Of a DNA stretch of 64,000 bases, positions 36,096 through 43,466 are shown piece by piece (within the stretch, counting starts at the first letter, position 1; each line of letters begins with the position of its first letter). Position numbers and translations under genes: made by a program. Below the pieces are notes generated by a model, which was given only the letters and a program-made list of their open reading frames with translations, had not been told where the DNA came from and ran no database searches. The stretch lies in the NCBI RefSeq assembly GCF_038397785.1, contig NZ_CP151642.1:248001-312000 (forward strand). The letters are read 5' to 3'. Origin of the DNA: Salinibacterium sp. TMP30. Lineage in GTDB: Bacteria > Actinomycetota > Actinomycetes > Actinomycetales > Microbacteriaceae.

Positions 36096-36934
36096 CAAAC
36101 GACATCAACCAGGGCTGGATAGATTCCCATTTCCACTATTGGCGAGTATCGCGAGGCGACTACCCGTGGATGCCCAAAGACGGCCCGCTAAGGCGGGACC
36201 ATCTCCCGGCAGAACTCAGGAAACTGAGCGCGGAGACTGGTGTTGTCGGCAACATTTTGGTGCAGGCCGCACCAACGGTGAACGAAACCGAGTACTTGCT
36301 CGGAATCGCTGACGCTTCTCCTGAAGTACTCGGGGTTGTGGGTTGGGTCGACATGGAAGATGGCTCTTTTAGCGATCTACAACGCTTTACAGACAATGAG
36401 AAGTTCGTCGGAATACGACCGATGATTCAAGACATTGACGATGATGCGTGGATTACTCGCCCTTCGGTGTTTTCTTCCCTGAAAGAACTCGCGAGAGTGG
36501 GGCTCAGCTTTGACTTGCTCTGCAACCCTCGGCATCTTGAGTATGCAGTGCCAGTACTTAAACGAGTGCCGGAATTACGCGTTGTTGTGGACCACCTAGC
36601 AAAGCCTGACTACAGGAATCTTGACGATGACTGGCGGAAGTGGATGGGGCGCCTTGCCGCAATGCCCAACGTCGCGTGCAAAGTTGCTGGGCTGGTTAGC
36701 GAGGCGGGGACGTCGTGGCGGAACGCGGACTTCACTAGTCACATCGACGTAGTACTTGATCAGTTCGGGCCAGATCGGCTCATGATTGGCACAGATTGGC
36801 CGGTCCTTAATGGCGTTGCCTCATATACGGAGGTTGTTGAGCTTTACGAGCAAATCTTCCAAGGTCTTTCGCCGTCAGAAAAAGCGGCCATATGGTCGAA
36901 AACCGCTGTTCGCTCATACGGGCTCGTCACGTAA
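36089..36934 (+). CDS. Sugar-1,4-lactonase-like amidohydrolase (COG3618)
   Basis: Protein of 281 residues. Metal motif WIDSHFHYWR at the start, VVDHLAKPD with a ligand His in the middle, CKVAGLVSEAG and the final Asp motif IGTDWPVLNG. Close in pattern to L-fuconolactonases. It would hydrolyse the lactone made by the Gfo/Idh/MocA enzyme. Unlike the paralogue at 6878-7765 it keeps the terminal DWP Asp. Confidence 0.87.
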   Translation: MVTNDINQGWIDSHFHYWRVSRGDYPWMPKDGPLRRDHLPAELRKLSAETGVVGNILVQAAPTVNETEYLLGIADASPEVLGVVGWVDMEDGSFSDLQRFTDNEKFVGIRPMIQDIDDDAWITRPSVFSSLKELARVGLSFDLLCNPRHLEYAVPVLKRVPELRVVVDHLAKPDYRNLDDDWRKWMGRLAAMPNVACKVAGLVSEAGTSWRNADFTSHIDVVLDQFGPDRLMIGTDWPVLNGVASYTEVVELYEQIFQGLSPSEKAAIWSKTAVRSYGLVT

Positions 36935-36973
36935 TTGACAGTTTTCAAGTTTGGACAAGGGTATGGAGAAGGT

Positions 36974-37825
36974 ATGAAACTGGCTCGCTTGGGTGAACTT
37001 GGACATGAGATTCCGGTAGTTATCGATGGCGATACAACATTTGACATAAGTGCGCTGCGAACTGATTTCAACGCGGAATTCTTCGAGTCCGGCGGCCTAG
37101 ATGAGGTTCGGTCCGCCTTACTTGCTGACGATCTACCGGAAGTGCCGTATCCGACCAGTATGAGAATCGGCGCTCCAATAGCGCGGCCAAGCGCGGTCGT
37201 TTGCGTCGGAATGAACTACGCCGCTCACGCCGCCGAGTCGGGTGCCGAGCCACCCACTGAACCCATACTTTTTCTCAAAACCCCGAATACGGTAGTTGGC
37301 CCCAATGATTCGGTCAAAATCCCTCGAAATAGTGTGGCAACGGATTGGGAAGTTGAGCTGGGCATCGTCATCGGTGCGCGAGCCGCCAACTTGGAGAGGC
37401 GAGAGGATTCACCGAACCACATTGCTGGGTTTGTGATGGCAAATGATGTTTCGGAGCGCGACTACCAACTCAAATCGCCCGGCGGACAATGGTCAAAGGG
37501 TAAGTGCGCGCCGGGGTTTAACCCGGTCGGTCCGTGGCTCGTCACTAGTGACTCGATCGATCATAAGAACTTGCGCCTGCGCAGCTGGGTAAATGGCGAG
37601 ACTCGACAAGATTCCTCAACCTCGGACATGATCTTTGACGTCGACTACATCGTTTGGTACGTAAGCCAGTTCCTTACTCTTGAGCCAGGTGACCTGGTTC
37701 TCACAGGTACGCCCGAGGGAGTCGCACTATCGGGCAGATTTCCATTTTTGGCTGATCAGGATGTGGTCGAAATGGAGATCGAAGGCTTGGGTCATCAGCG
37801 TCAAGAATTCGTCAGGTCCGAATAG
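36974..37825 (+). CDS. Fumarylacetoacetate-hydrolase-family protein, diketo-deoxy sugar-acid hydrolase-like
   Basis: Protein of 283 residues from ATG 36974 (GGAG at 36965-36968); an upstream TTG at 36935 would add 13 residues. FAH motifs are FLKTPNTVVGPND, DWEVELGIVIG with acidic metal ligands, and FVMANDVSERDYQ. In the non-phosphorylative L-fucose or L-rhamnose route such an enzyme splits 2,4-diketo-3-deoxy acids to pyruvate and lactate. Together with the lactonase and dehydrogenase genes this suggests that pathway. Confidence 0.87.
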   Translation: MKLARLGELGHEIPVVIDGDTTFDISALRTDFNAEFFESGGLDEVRSALLADDLPEVPYPTSMRIGAPIARPSAVVCVGMNYAAHAAESGAEPPTEPILFLKTPNTVVGPNDSVKIPRNSVATDWEVELGIVIGARAANLERREDSPNHIAGFVMANDVSERDYQLKSPGGQWSKGKCAPGFNPVGPWLVTSDSIDHKNLRLRSWVNGETRQDSSTSDMIFDVDYIVWYVSQFLTLEPGDLVLTGTPEGVALSGRFPFLADQDVVEMEIEGLGHQRQEFVRSE

Positions 37826-38173
37826 CGACAGCGTGATGACGACGACGTTGGCTGTTGTCTCAAACCAAAGACTGATCCCTATCCTCGCTCCTGGCCTCGC
37901 TGACGATTGCGGAGTCATTTCGTGCTTCTTCTCGCGCTTTCTCAGCTAACGTTGCACTTATACCCAGTGCGTCTCGCATGCCGGTCGGCGTACGAACACT
38001 TCTGTACCGTGATTGAGGTCTGAGCCGCCGACTGGATTGCGATTTCGCGTATAGCCCGCCCGCAAGGAATTGTCACTCAGGTCCGTCAAATGCAACACCT
38101 TGCGGATTCGGCCTGACGGGTTCTGGCGGGCGGCCTATCGTGGGCGAATCGGAGCCGACTCAACGCGCTCCTC
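37826..38173. other. Intergenic stretch marking the edge of the second mobile region
   Basis: No gene is seen. Short frames do not resemble proteins. Several GC-rich short repeats (GCCCGCCCGC, GGCGGGCGGCC) occur around 38058-38132. It separates the sugar cluster from mobile-element sequence and may contain the junction, but no tRNA or duplicated attachment core was found. Confidence 0.4.
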
Positions 38174-38197
38174 TTGAACACACTTGTTCAGATAGAT

Positions 38198-38320
38198 ATC
38201 GTCGTCGGGATCCTCGAACTGGGTACCAGCGTGTACAGCATCAGTTATGTGGCCGGGTGGAGCGCGGCCGAACCAGACGCGATCAGAAGCGCCGCCACCG
38301 AAAACCCATACGACCTTGCC
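38198..38320 (+). pseudogene. ArdC-like antirestriction protein remnant
   Basis: The frame reads ELGTSVYSISYVAGWSAAEP-DAIRSAA, which resembles the end of ArdC/DUF955-type proteins of actinobacterial elements (pattern LDTSxYSxxYVAGWSxGD). The metal-binding HExxH part is absent, so it is a C-terminal scrap. The rest of the open frame up to 38611 is not protein-like. Confidence 0.4.
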
Positions 38321-38505
38321 GCTGACACAGACGCAAAGCCCGACGGGCCCCTAAGCCCCTCACTTTCTCCGGCTGACATCAACACATCGGACGGCGCACA
38401 CGCCCGCGACTTGGTCTATACGGACCGCTTCCCGGCTGTTTTGTTAGAGACTTTTTTGTCTGTCTGGCCGGTCATCGTAGTTCGCTTCGTGCCTCTCGTT
38501 GCAGG

Positions 38506-38544
38506 CTTTCGCGGCATATCCTCACTGCGTTCCGGTATTCCACG
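38506..38544 (+). promoter_or_regulatory. 39-nt conserved block upstream of DprA-like gene
   Basis: CTTTCGCGGCATATCCTC, 7 nt, then TCCGGTATTCCACG: the same two blocks at the same spacing as on the minus strand at 16923-16885. It sits about 85 nt before the DprA-like ATG, inside a pyrimidine-rich leader. Shared regulation of the two DprA-like operons is inferred. Confidence 0.6.
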
Positions 38545-38628
38545 ACCCTTCACTGCCGGCACTCTCGCTCTCAATCGATTCTCTTGCCAGACAGGCAAAA
38601 AAATCAGTTGACGGAAAGAGAGAACCCC

Positions 38629-39546
38629 ATGACTACCACTACCAGCAGCATCCTCGATAGCTTCCACCAGCAGCACCACAACCTCACGCTGGATACTCTC
38701 GCCCGCGTCGCGCTGTCCTCGATGAGCGAACCGGGAGATAGTGACATTGGGCAGCTCGTGGCGTCCCTGGGGGCGGAGGGAGCTGTGCGGGCACTACTCG
38801 ACGCAGAAGACACCACAATCGATGCCGAAATGCACGAGTGGGCGCACACAAAATTCAGTGCAGGCCTCATCGAGTTGGCGTTTCGCAGCGCGGCCCGGTT
38901 CGGGGCAACCCTGATCACCCCCGAGCATCCACACTGGCCCACCCGCATGAACGATCTGGGCATACACGCCCCGTTTGCGCTGTGGGTGCGAGGCGACAGC
39001 GAGATCCTGATCGACGATAAGACTACGGCCATCGTCGGAGCCCGTGCTGCCACCGGCTACGGGGAACACATCACCATGGAAATCGGCGCCGGGCTTGTCG
39101 AGCGCGGTCACACCATCGCCTCAGGTGCCGCGTACGGCATTGACGGCATGGCCCACCGAGGGGCGCTTGCCTCCGGTGGTCGCACCATGGCCTATCTTTC
39201 CGGAGGAGTCGATAGGTTCTATTCGTCAGGCCACGACGCGCTCCTTGGTCGAATTGTCGAGCGTCGCGTCGTGGTGTCCGAGTTACCGTGCGGGGCCATG
39301 CCGACCCGGTGGCGTTTCCTGCAACGCAACCGACTGATAGCCGCCAACAGCGCCACCGTGGTTGTCACCGAGGCGGGGTGGCGTTCCGGATCGTTGAACA
39401 CCGCAAGCCACGCCGCCGCCCTTGGCCGAGCTGTCGGCGCAGTGCCGGGACCGGTCACCAGCGCGGCATCCGCCGGATGCCACCGCCTCATCCGGGAGAA
39501 CCGCGCCACCCTCATCACCAACACCAAGGAAGCCGCCACCCTCTAG
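38629..39546 (+). CDS. DprA/Smf-family protein of the second mobile region
   Basis: Protein of 305 residues with a clear DprA core: IVGARAATGYGEHITMEIGA, SGAAYGIDGMAHRGAL, YLSGGVDRFY, SELPCGAMPTRWRFLQRNRL-IAA and VVTEAGWRSGSLNTA. N-terminal 100 residues are a SAM-like/variable region. DprA binds single-stranded DNA and loads RecA; here, on a conjugative-type element, it may act on transferred DNA. The ATG has GAAAGAGAG upstream. Better preserved than the 15602-16492 paralogue. Confidence 0.9.
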   Translation: MTTTTSSILDSFHQQHHNLTLDTLARVALSSMSEPGDSDIGQLVASLGAEGAVRALLDAEDTTIDAEMHEWAHTKFSAGLIELAFRSAARFGATLITPEHPHWPTRMNDLGIHAPFALWVRGDSEILIDDKTTAIVGARAATGYGEHITMEIGAGLVERGHTIASGAAYGIDGMAHRGALASGGRTMAYLSGGVDRFYSSGHDALLGRIVERRVVVSELPCGAMPTRWRFLQRNRLIAANSATVVVTEAGWRSGSLNTASHAAALGRAVGAVPGPVTSAASAGCHRLIRENRATLITNTKEAATL

Positions 39547-39588
39547 CAACGGTGGGCCGATCCAGCAGGGCCGGCCCACCCCCAAAGT

Positions 39589-39735
39589 GAGACAGAGACA
39601 CCAGACACAGACGGTCGAGGATCCCGTGCACGGGATCCGGCGGTTTTATTGCGCCGCCCTGGCGGGCGGCGCAACACAACACCCCCCCCACACAGCGGCA
39701 CGCACATATCTACAGGAATACAGGGTCACAGGAGG
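39589..39735 (+). repeat. Palindromic repeat module, copy 1
   Basis: About 147 bp, closely similar to 40286-40415. It holds a 20-bp palindrome GGATCCCGTGCACGGGATCC and a perfect 11-bp stem TTGCGCCGCCC / GGGCGGCGCAA with TGGC loop at 39649-39674, then ATATCTACAGGAATACAG. It lies between the convergent DprA-like gene and the membrane-protein gene. Confidence 0.75.
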
Positions 39736-39809
39736 AAGGCAACGCCAAGGCGACCGTCTACGCCCTAGCAAGCAAGGTCGTCTTCTAAGGGGCCGACGGC
39801 GGGAGCCGT

Positions 39810-40208
39810 TCAGTCGGTCGGACTAGCGGCTTCCGACTTCGCGGCTTCTGCCTTGCGCGCCTGGGCGGCTTCGTGGGCGGCTTCTTCTTTCCAGCTGGCC
39901 CCGAGGGACCACCAGTTTACAGCAGCGATGAGCGCAACTATCGGGGTAGTCCATTGCAGGAAGATTCCGAAGCCGCCCAGCGGGGTAATAACGATCGCCT
40001 CGCAGTCGACGAAGCTCCCTAGACAGAAGTACGTGCGCGTGGTTCCTGCGGTGGCAAGCACGTTACCGATGATGATTCCGGCGATAGCGGCGAGTACGAT
40101 CCAACCCCAAATATTCACGACCCGCTTCTGCTCCGCGGCGGTACGCGAGGTGGGCTTTGGTCCATTCCCACCGGGCTGCGGGTGTGTCATAGCTGGAGTA
40201 TGACACAT
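39810..40208 (-). CDS. Small membrane protein of the mobile region
   Basis: Protein of 132 residues, or 126 from the second Met. Two clear membrane segments: IWGWIVLAAIAGIIIGNVLA and a C-terminal IFLQWTTPIVALIAAVNWW. A short loop with two Cys (YFCLGSFVDCEA) lies between, and the cytoplasmic tail is rich in Ala, Glu and Lys. No family recognised. It is framed by the two copies of the palindromic module. Confidence 0.65.
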   Translation of the reverse strand: MCHTPAMTHPQPGGNGPKPTSRTAAEQKRVVNIWGWIVLAAIAGIIIGNVLATAGTTRTYFCLGSFVDCEAIVITPLGGFGIFLQWTTPIVALIAAVNWWSLGASWKEEAAHEAAQARKAEAAKSEAASPTD

Positions 40209-40285
40209 TTTCAGGAGCGCATTCGTTAAATTTTGACGCCCGGAATCCTCTGGGGCGGCGGTCCGTCAGTGATGAAAGCTGGAGC

Positions 40286-40415
40286 GAGACAGAGACGCCA
40301 GACACAGACGGTCGAGGATCCCGTGCACGGAATTCGGCGGTTGTGTTGGCCGCCCTGACGGGCGGCCAACACAACGCCCCATACCCCCATGCTCAAATAT
40401 TTACAGGTATGCAGC
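40286..40415 (+). repeat. Palindromic repeat module, copy 2
   Basis: Second copy of the 39589-39735 module, starting GAGACAGAGACGCCAGACAC. The central stem is longer here: GTTGTGTTGGCCGCCC / GGGCGGCCAACACAAC, a perfect 16-bp stem with TGAC loop at 40340-40375. The first palindrome is imperfect (GGAATTC instead of GGGATCC). The stem differs in sequence between copies but stays perfectly paired. Confidence 0.75.
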
Positions 40416-40482
40416 AGGACAGGGCGGGGGGAGTGGGGGCCAAACTGCTCCCTCGAACGGGTACCCCCAACCCGCTGCTCCC

Positions 40483-40740
40483 GTGAACGCGACAGCTGTA
40501 CGCGATACCGATGCCCTCACCGGTGGCCGGCACCTCGACATCCAGCTCGAGGCCGCAGGCCGGGCGTTGACGCCCGGCCCATCCAAAACCGCCTTCAACG
40601 TGGAGATATGGAGAGTCCCCGAGAGGAAGGGTGACATCGTCAACGCTGCGCCGAACGAGCATCATGCGCTCGGCTGGTTCACTTTGGGTAAGTCGAAATC
40701 CGTGGACTTGGCTGATCATGAGTACCGCGCTTCTCAATGA
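40483..40740 (+). pseudogene. NUDIX hydrolase C-terminal remnant
   Basis: The second half reads NAAPNEHHALGWFTLGKSKSVDLADHEYR, the ending of many MutT/NUDIX proteins (EHxxxxWFxxxEaxxLxLAD). The catalytic Nudix box is absent and the first 40 residues are not family-like, so it is a truncated gene. Confidence 0.5.
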
Positions 40741-40943
40741 AGTCCTGAGTTGAGTTCGGCGGTTAAGCGGGACCACAAATCTCTCTCACGATCGGCTTGT
40801 GGTCGTGGTGTCACTGAAGGCTCCTCATTGCGGACGATCGTGTCCCGAACACGGCTGCTGAAATCTGTGCAGCCGATTTTTGAGAATGACGTGGACTATC
40901 CGTCGGGGTGTGCTTCAAATAGGCACAATAAGAAGCGCAGGTC

Positions 40944-41209
40944 GACGGCGTAACGCCGCGGTTTCCCTGGTGAGCTGGCGCTCACATTTTTGCCAAAGCG
41001 CTCTGTGAGCGATTGTACGGTCGGCTTCACGAAACACAAACGGTATTCTGCCGTCCGCTCCTCCGAAGATTTTTGGTACGCGGTCGCTGCGCTCCCTTAT
41101 TTCGTACCAAAATTCTTCGCCCCGCAGCCCTACGGGTTGTGTTCCGCTTCGCCTCCCATCGGCACTAAGCGCCGCTTTGGCAAAAAAACGTAGAAGAGAG
41201 AAGAAGAAC
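40944..41209 (+). ncRNA. Structured leader A (266 nt) upstream of DUF3560 gene
   Basis: Direct repeat of 42355-42617. Long-range arms TTTTTGCCAAAGCG (40987-41000) and CGCTTTGGCAAAAA (41173-41186) enclose a second nested stem CGAAGATTTTTGGTACG (41064-41080) / CGTACCAAAATTCTTCG (41103-41119) and a small hairpin ACGG/CCGT at 41040-41054. Where the two copies differ, the small hairpin stays paired. It ends at the ribosome site GAAGAGAGAAGAAG of the next gene, so it is probably a cis-acting 5' leader RNA. Confidence 0.65.
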
Positions 41210-42184
41210 ATGCTGACAATCACCCACACACACGAAGCGGGCACCATGATTGAGGGCACAATGCGGGGAGACGGAACCCCCGAAATATTGAAGGCTCAGC
41301 GCTGGCGCTGGGGGCGCAGCATCGCGGCGTGGTTCGTGCCGCAGAGCCGCGACCGCCTGCCGAAGTGGCACACCATCAACGCCACCACCGCGGCATTACG
41401 CGCGGCAGGGTTCGAGGTCGCCACAGAGATTGACGAGGCCACCCGATCCACAGCCGAAGTCGAGGCGGCAAAAATTGAGCGCCAAGAACAGCGCGCGGGC
41501 GCGCTTGATTCCAAGGCCGACCGCAAAGCCACAGCAGCAGACCAGGCACAGGCGCGTGCAGACCGGGCACACGATTCTCTGCCGGAGGGAGGCGAGCCAA
41601 TCAAGGTTGGCCACCACTCAGAAAACAGGCACCGTAACGCGACTGAGAAAGCACACAACACACAGGGCCGGGCAATCGCAGCAGGAACCGATGCGACAGA
41701 AGCAGCCAGACGAGCCGAAACAGCACATCACACCACCGGCGCCCGCTACAGCGTGCAGACCGTCGCGAACCGCATCAAGAAGTTGGAAGCCGACACCCGA
41801 CGCACTCAACGCCACATCACCGGCAAACGTGAATGGATCACCAACGACGCCGGGCAAAGTGCGTTCAGCGCCGAACCAATCGCAGCCACCGGCGCCTACC
41901 TTGACCGCCTCACCCTTCTGCTGGCAGAGCAGCAAGACCAGCTCACCTACTGGCTGCAAATCCGCGCCGATCAAATCAGCGCGGGCACGGCCACCAACTA
42001 CAGCCGCGAAACAATCAACAAAGGCGACTTTGTGAGACACCGTTTCGGATGGGCAGAAGTAGTCCGAGTCAACGCCAAATCAGTCTCGATCCGCACAGAG
42101 TACAGCTGGACTGACACTCTCGAATACGAAGCCATCAAAGAAGTAAAAACAGCCGCCGAGATGAGCCGCCTAGCTGCGAGCTAG
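41210..42184 (+). CDS. DUF3560 domain protein
   Basis: Protein of 324 residues from ATG 41210. N-terminal ITHTHEAGTMIEGTMRGDGT-PEILK and RSRDRLPKWHTINATTAAL resemble the start of DUF3560 proteins, which are common on actinobacterial plasmids and conjugative elements with no known function. The middle (90-210) is a long charged helical, coiled-coil-like region; the end (IRADQISAGTATNYSRETIN, then a small beta domain DFVRHRFGWAEVVRVNAKSV) resembles a KOW/SH3-like fold. Expression is probably set by the structured leader and ended by a 15-bp hairpin at 42195. Confidence 0.8.
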   Translation: MLTITHTHEAGTMIEGTMRGDGTPEILKAQRWRWGRSIAAWFVPQSRDRLPKWHTINATTAALRAAGFEVATEIDEATRSTAEVEAAKIERQEQRAGALDSKADRKATAADQAQARADRAHDSLPEGGEPIKVGHHSENRHRNATEKAHNTQGRAIAAGTDATEAARRAETAHHTTGARYSVQTVANRIKKLEADTRRTQRHITGKREWITNDAGQSAFSAEPIAATGAYLDRLTLLLAEQQDQLTYWLQIRADQISAGTATNYSRETINKGDFVRHRFGWAEVVRVNAKSVSIRTEYSWTDTLEYEAIKEVKTAAEMSRLAAS

Positions 42185-42194
42185 GCGCACGCTA

Positions 42195-42236
42195 GGTTCT
42201 AGCAGTCTCCCTCAACGGATAGAGACTGCTAGAACC
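42195..42236 (+). terminator. Terminator of DUF3560 gene
   Basis: Perfect 15-bp stem GGTTCTAGCAGTCTC / GAGACTGCTAGAACC with 12-nt loop, eleven bases after the DUF3560 stop. Confidence 0.75.
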
Positions 42237-42354
42237 AAAAGTGCGAGAGGGCGCTGCCCCCTCGCGCTCCCCGACGCACAAACCAGTGCTCACCCGCAAT
42301 GCGGAGAACGTCAATCGCTAACCGGCAGCAGGTTCAGGCCGGCAAGGCACCATG

Positions 42355-42617
42355 GACGGCGTAACGCCGCAGTTTCCTTGGTGAGCTGGCGCTCACATTT
42401 TTGCCAAAGCGCTCTGTGAGCGATTGTACGGTCGGCTTTACTCCACACAAGCGGCTTGCAGCCGCCTGCTCCTCCGAAGAGTTTTGGTACGCGGTCGCTG
42501 CGCTCCCTTATTTCGCACCAAAATTCTTCGCCCCGCGCCCTACGGGTTGCGCTGCGCTTCACCTCCCATCGGCACTAAGTGCCGCTTTGGCAAAAAAATA
42601 TGGAAGAGAAGAAGAAC
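42355..42617 (+). ncRNA. Structured leader B (263 nt) upstream of PVDP peptide gene
   Basis: Second copy of the leader at 40944-41209. It has the same outer arms (42398-42411 with 42583-42596), the same nested stem (42475-42491 with 42514-42530), and the variable hairpin as GCGGC/GCCGC (42451-42465) in place of ACGG/CCGT. It again ends at a purine-rich ribosome site just before a start codon, here of a 47-residue peptide. Confidence 0.65.
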
Positions 42618-42761
42618 ATGGAAAACATCACAATCATTGTCCAGACTCGTCACGCTGAGCTAGACGGAACCGCCACACCAGGTCACACCATCGCCGCAGC
42701 ACATGAGTACATCGTGCCGGTCGATCCAGCAGACGAAACACGGTGCGACAGCTGCCAGTAG
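42618..42761 (+). CDS. 47-residue peptide with EYxVPVDP...CxxC ending
   Basis: Begins MENITIIVQTRHAELDGTAT and ends EYIVPVDPADETRCDSCQ. The ending is shared with the peptides at 16728-16811 and 17226-17414. It follows structured leader B with ribosome site GAGAAGAAG. A 51-residue gene follows 64 bp later. The terminal CxxC may bind metal or be modified. No known family. Confidence 0.65.
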   Translation: MENITIIVQTRHAELDGTATPGHTIAAAHEYIVPVDPADETRCDSCQ

Positions 42762-42825
42762 TGACGCCGACTATTTCGGATTCGGCACCGGAACCCTCGC
42801 CTGCCTCAACCTTGGAAAGCGACCC

Positions 42826-42981
42826 ATGGACAAGCAAGAAAACTTCGGTCCCGAACCGATCAGCGCTGAGCAAGAAAATCTACAGAACGCAATCGGCACC
42901 TTCGAAAAAGAGATCCACGCGCACGGCGGTGACGTTTACGCCGCAGCGGTCGAAGTCTTCCGAATGATGACCGGCAATTGA
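42826..42981 (+). CDS. 51-residue hypothetical protein
   Basis: Starts at ATG 42826 after GGAAAG. Acidic helical product: MDKQENFGPEPISAEQENLQ, then FEKEIHAHGGDVYAAAVEVF-RMMTGN. Predicted cytosolic. No family recognised. Probably co-transcribed with the upstream peptide gene. Confidence 0.5.
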   Translation: MDKQENFGPEPISAEQENLQNAIGTFEKEIHAHGGDVYAAAVEVFRMMTGN

Positions 42982-43019
42982 AGCAAGTGGCAGGTGGGCG
43001 ACAGTGGGGGGAGCGCCAC

Positions 43020-43108
43020 GAGCACCCTCCACCAAGCAGACGAAACACAGTGGGACAGCCGCCAAAATCATAAACAGGCGCGCAGTATCGAAGAAGAAGA
43101 TAAGAGAT
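43020..43108 (+). repeat. Degenerate copy of the PVDP peptide coding end
   Basis: AGCAGACGAAACACAGTGGG followed by ACAGCCGCCAA parallels the 3' end of the 42618 peptide gene (AGCAGACGAAACACGGTGCG, ACAGCTGCCAG). The two Cys codons have become TGG and CGC, so it is a decayed duplicate. About 31 bases align with four mismatches. Confidence 0.5.
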
Positions 43109-43466
43109 GACGCCGCCCACAGATTGGCCAATATTTCATTGGATAACGCAACACTTTTTCTTTTTGTGGGTCGCTTTTTGTGGTACTATTTATTTATGGG
43201 AATCGAGTAGACAACAAGCGCAGCAAAGCACAACATTCCCCCAAGCTGACACCCTCTACGCAATAACTCACGCAGCAGGTTCAACCCAAATTGAAGGGCA
43301 CGCAGGAGAGACAACGATCGTTTACGTGGGTCACCCTCACGCGCAAACCGAACGCTACATCGAAGTGATCGCCGCGCACCGCAAACCCCGAAGCATGGTT
43401 ATTTATCACGCAATGGAATTGTCAGACCTGTACCGAGACCTACTAGACGAAGGAGAGAGCAGATGA
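43107..43466 (+). CDS. Possible toxin of a type II toxin-antitoxin pair
   Basis: The C-terminal part (QADTLYAITHAAGSTQIEGH, VYVGHPHAQTERYIEVIAAH, MVIYHAMELSDLYRDLLDEG) looks like small BrnT-like or related toxins encoded just before RHH antitoxins in actinobacteria. The first 35 residues are hydrophobic and aromatic and overlap a promoter-like AT-rich stretch (43170-43195), so the true start is unclear; no good ATG/GTG/TTG lies between. Its stop overlaps the antitoxin ATG (ATGA). Confidence 0.5.
   Translation: MTPPTDWPIFHWITQHFFFLWVAFCGTIYLWESSRQQAQQSTTFPQADTLYAITHAAGSTQIEGHAGETTIVYVGHPHAQTERYIEVIAAHRKPRSMVIYHAMELSDLYRDLLDEGESR

Noticed and set aside
37826-38173. Attachment site or tRNA at the left edge of the second mobile region
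   Set aside because: No tRNA cloverleaf or duplicated core could be found by eye; the edge is assigned only by change in gene content.
38320-38611. Extension of the ArdC-like remnant as a full protein to 38611
   Set aside because: Sequence after 38320 is not protein-like and overlaps the conserved 39-nt block and the leader of the DprA-like gene.
40915-42562. Similar minus-strand open frames in the two 265-bp repeats, as a possible protein pair
   Set aside because: The frames are conserved only because the DNA is repeated; differences are not biased to synonymous sites, and in the variable part they are paired hairpin changes. RNA or DNA structure explains them better.
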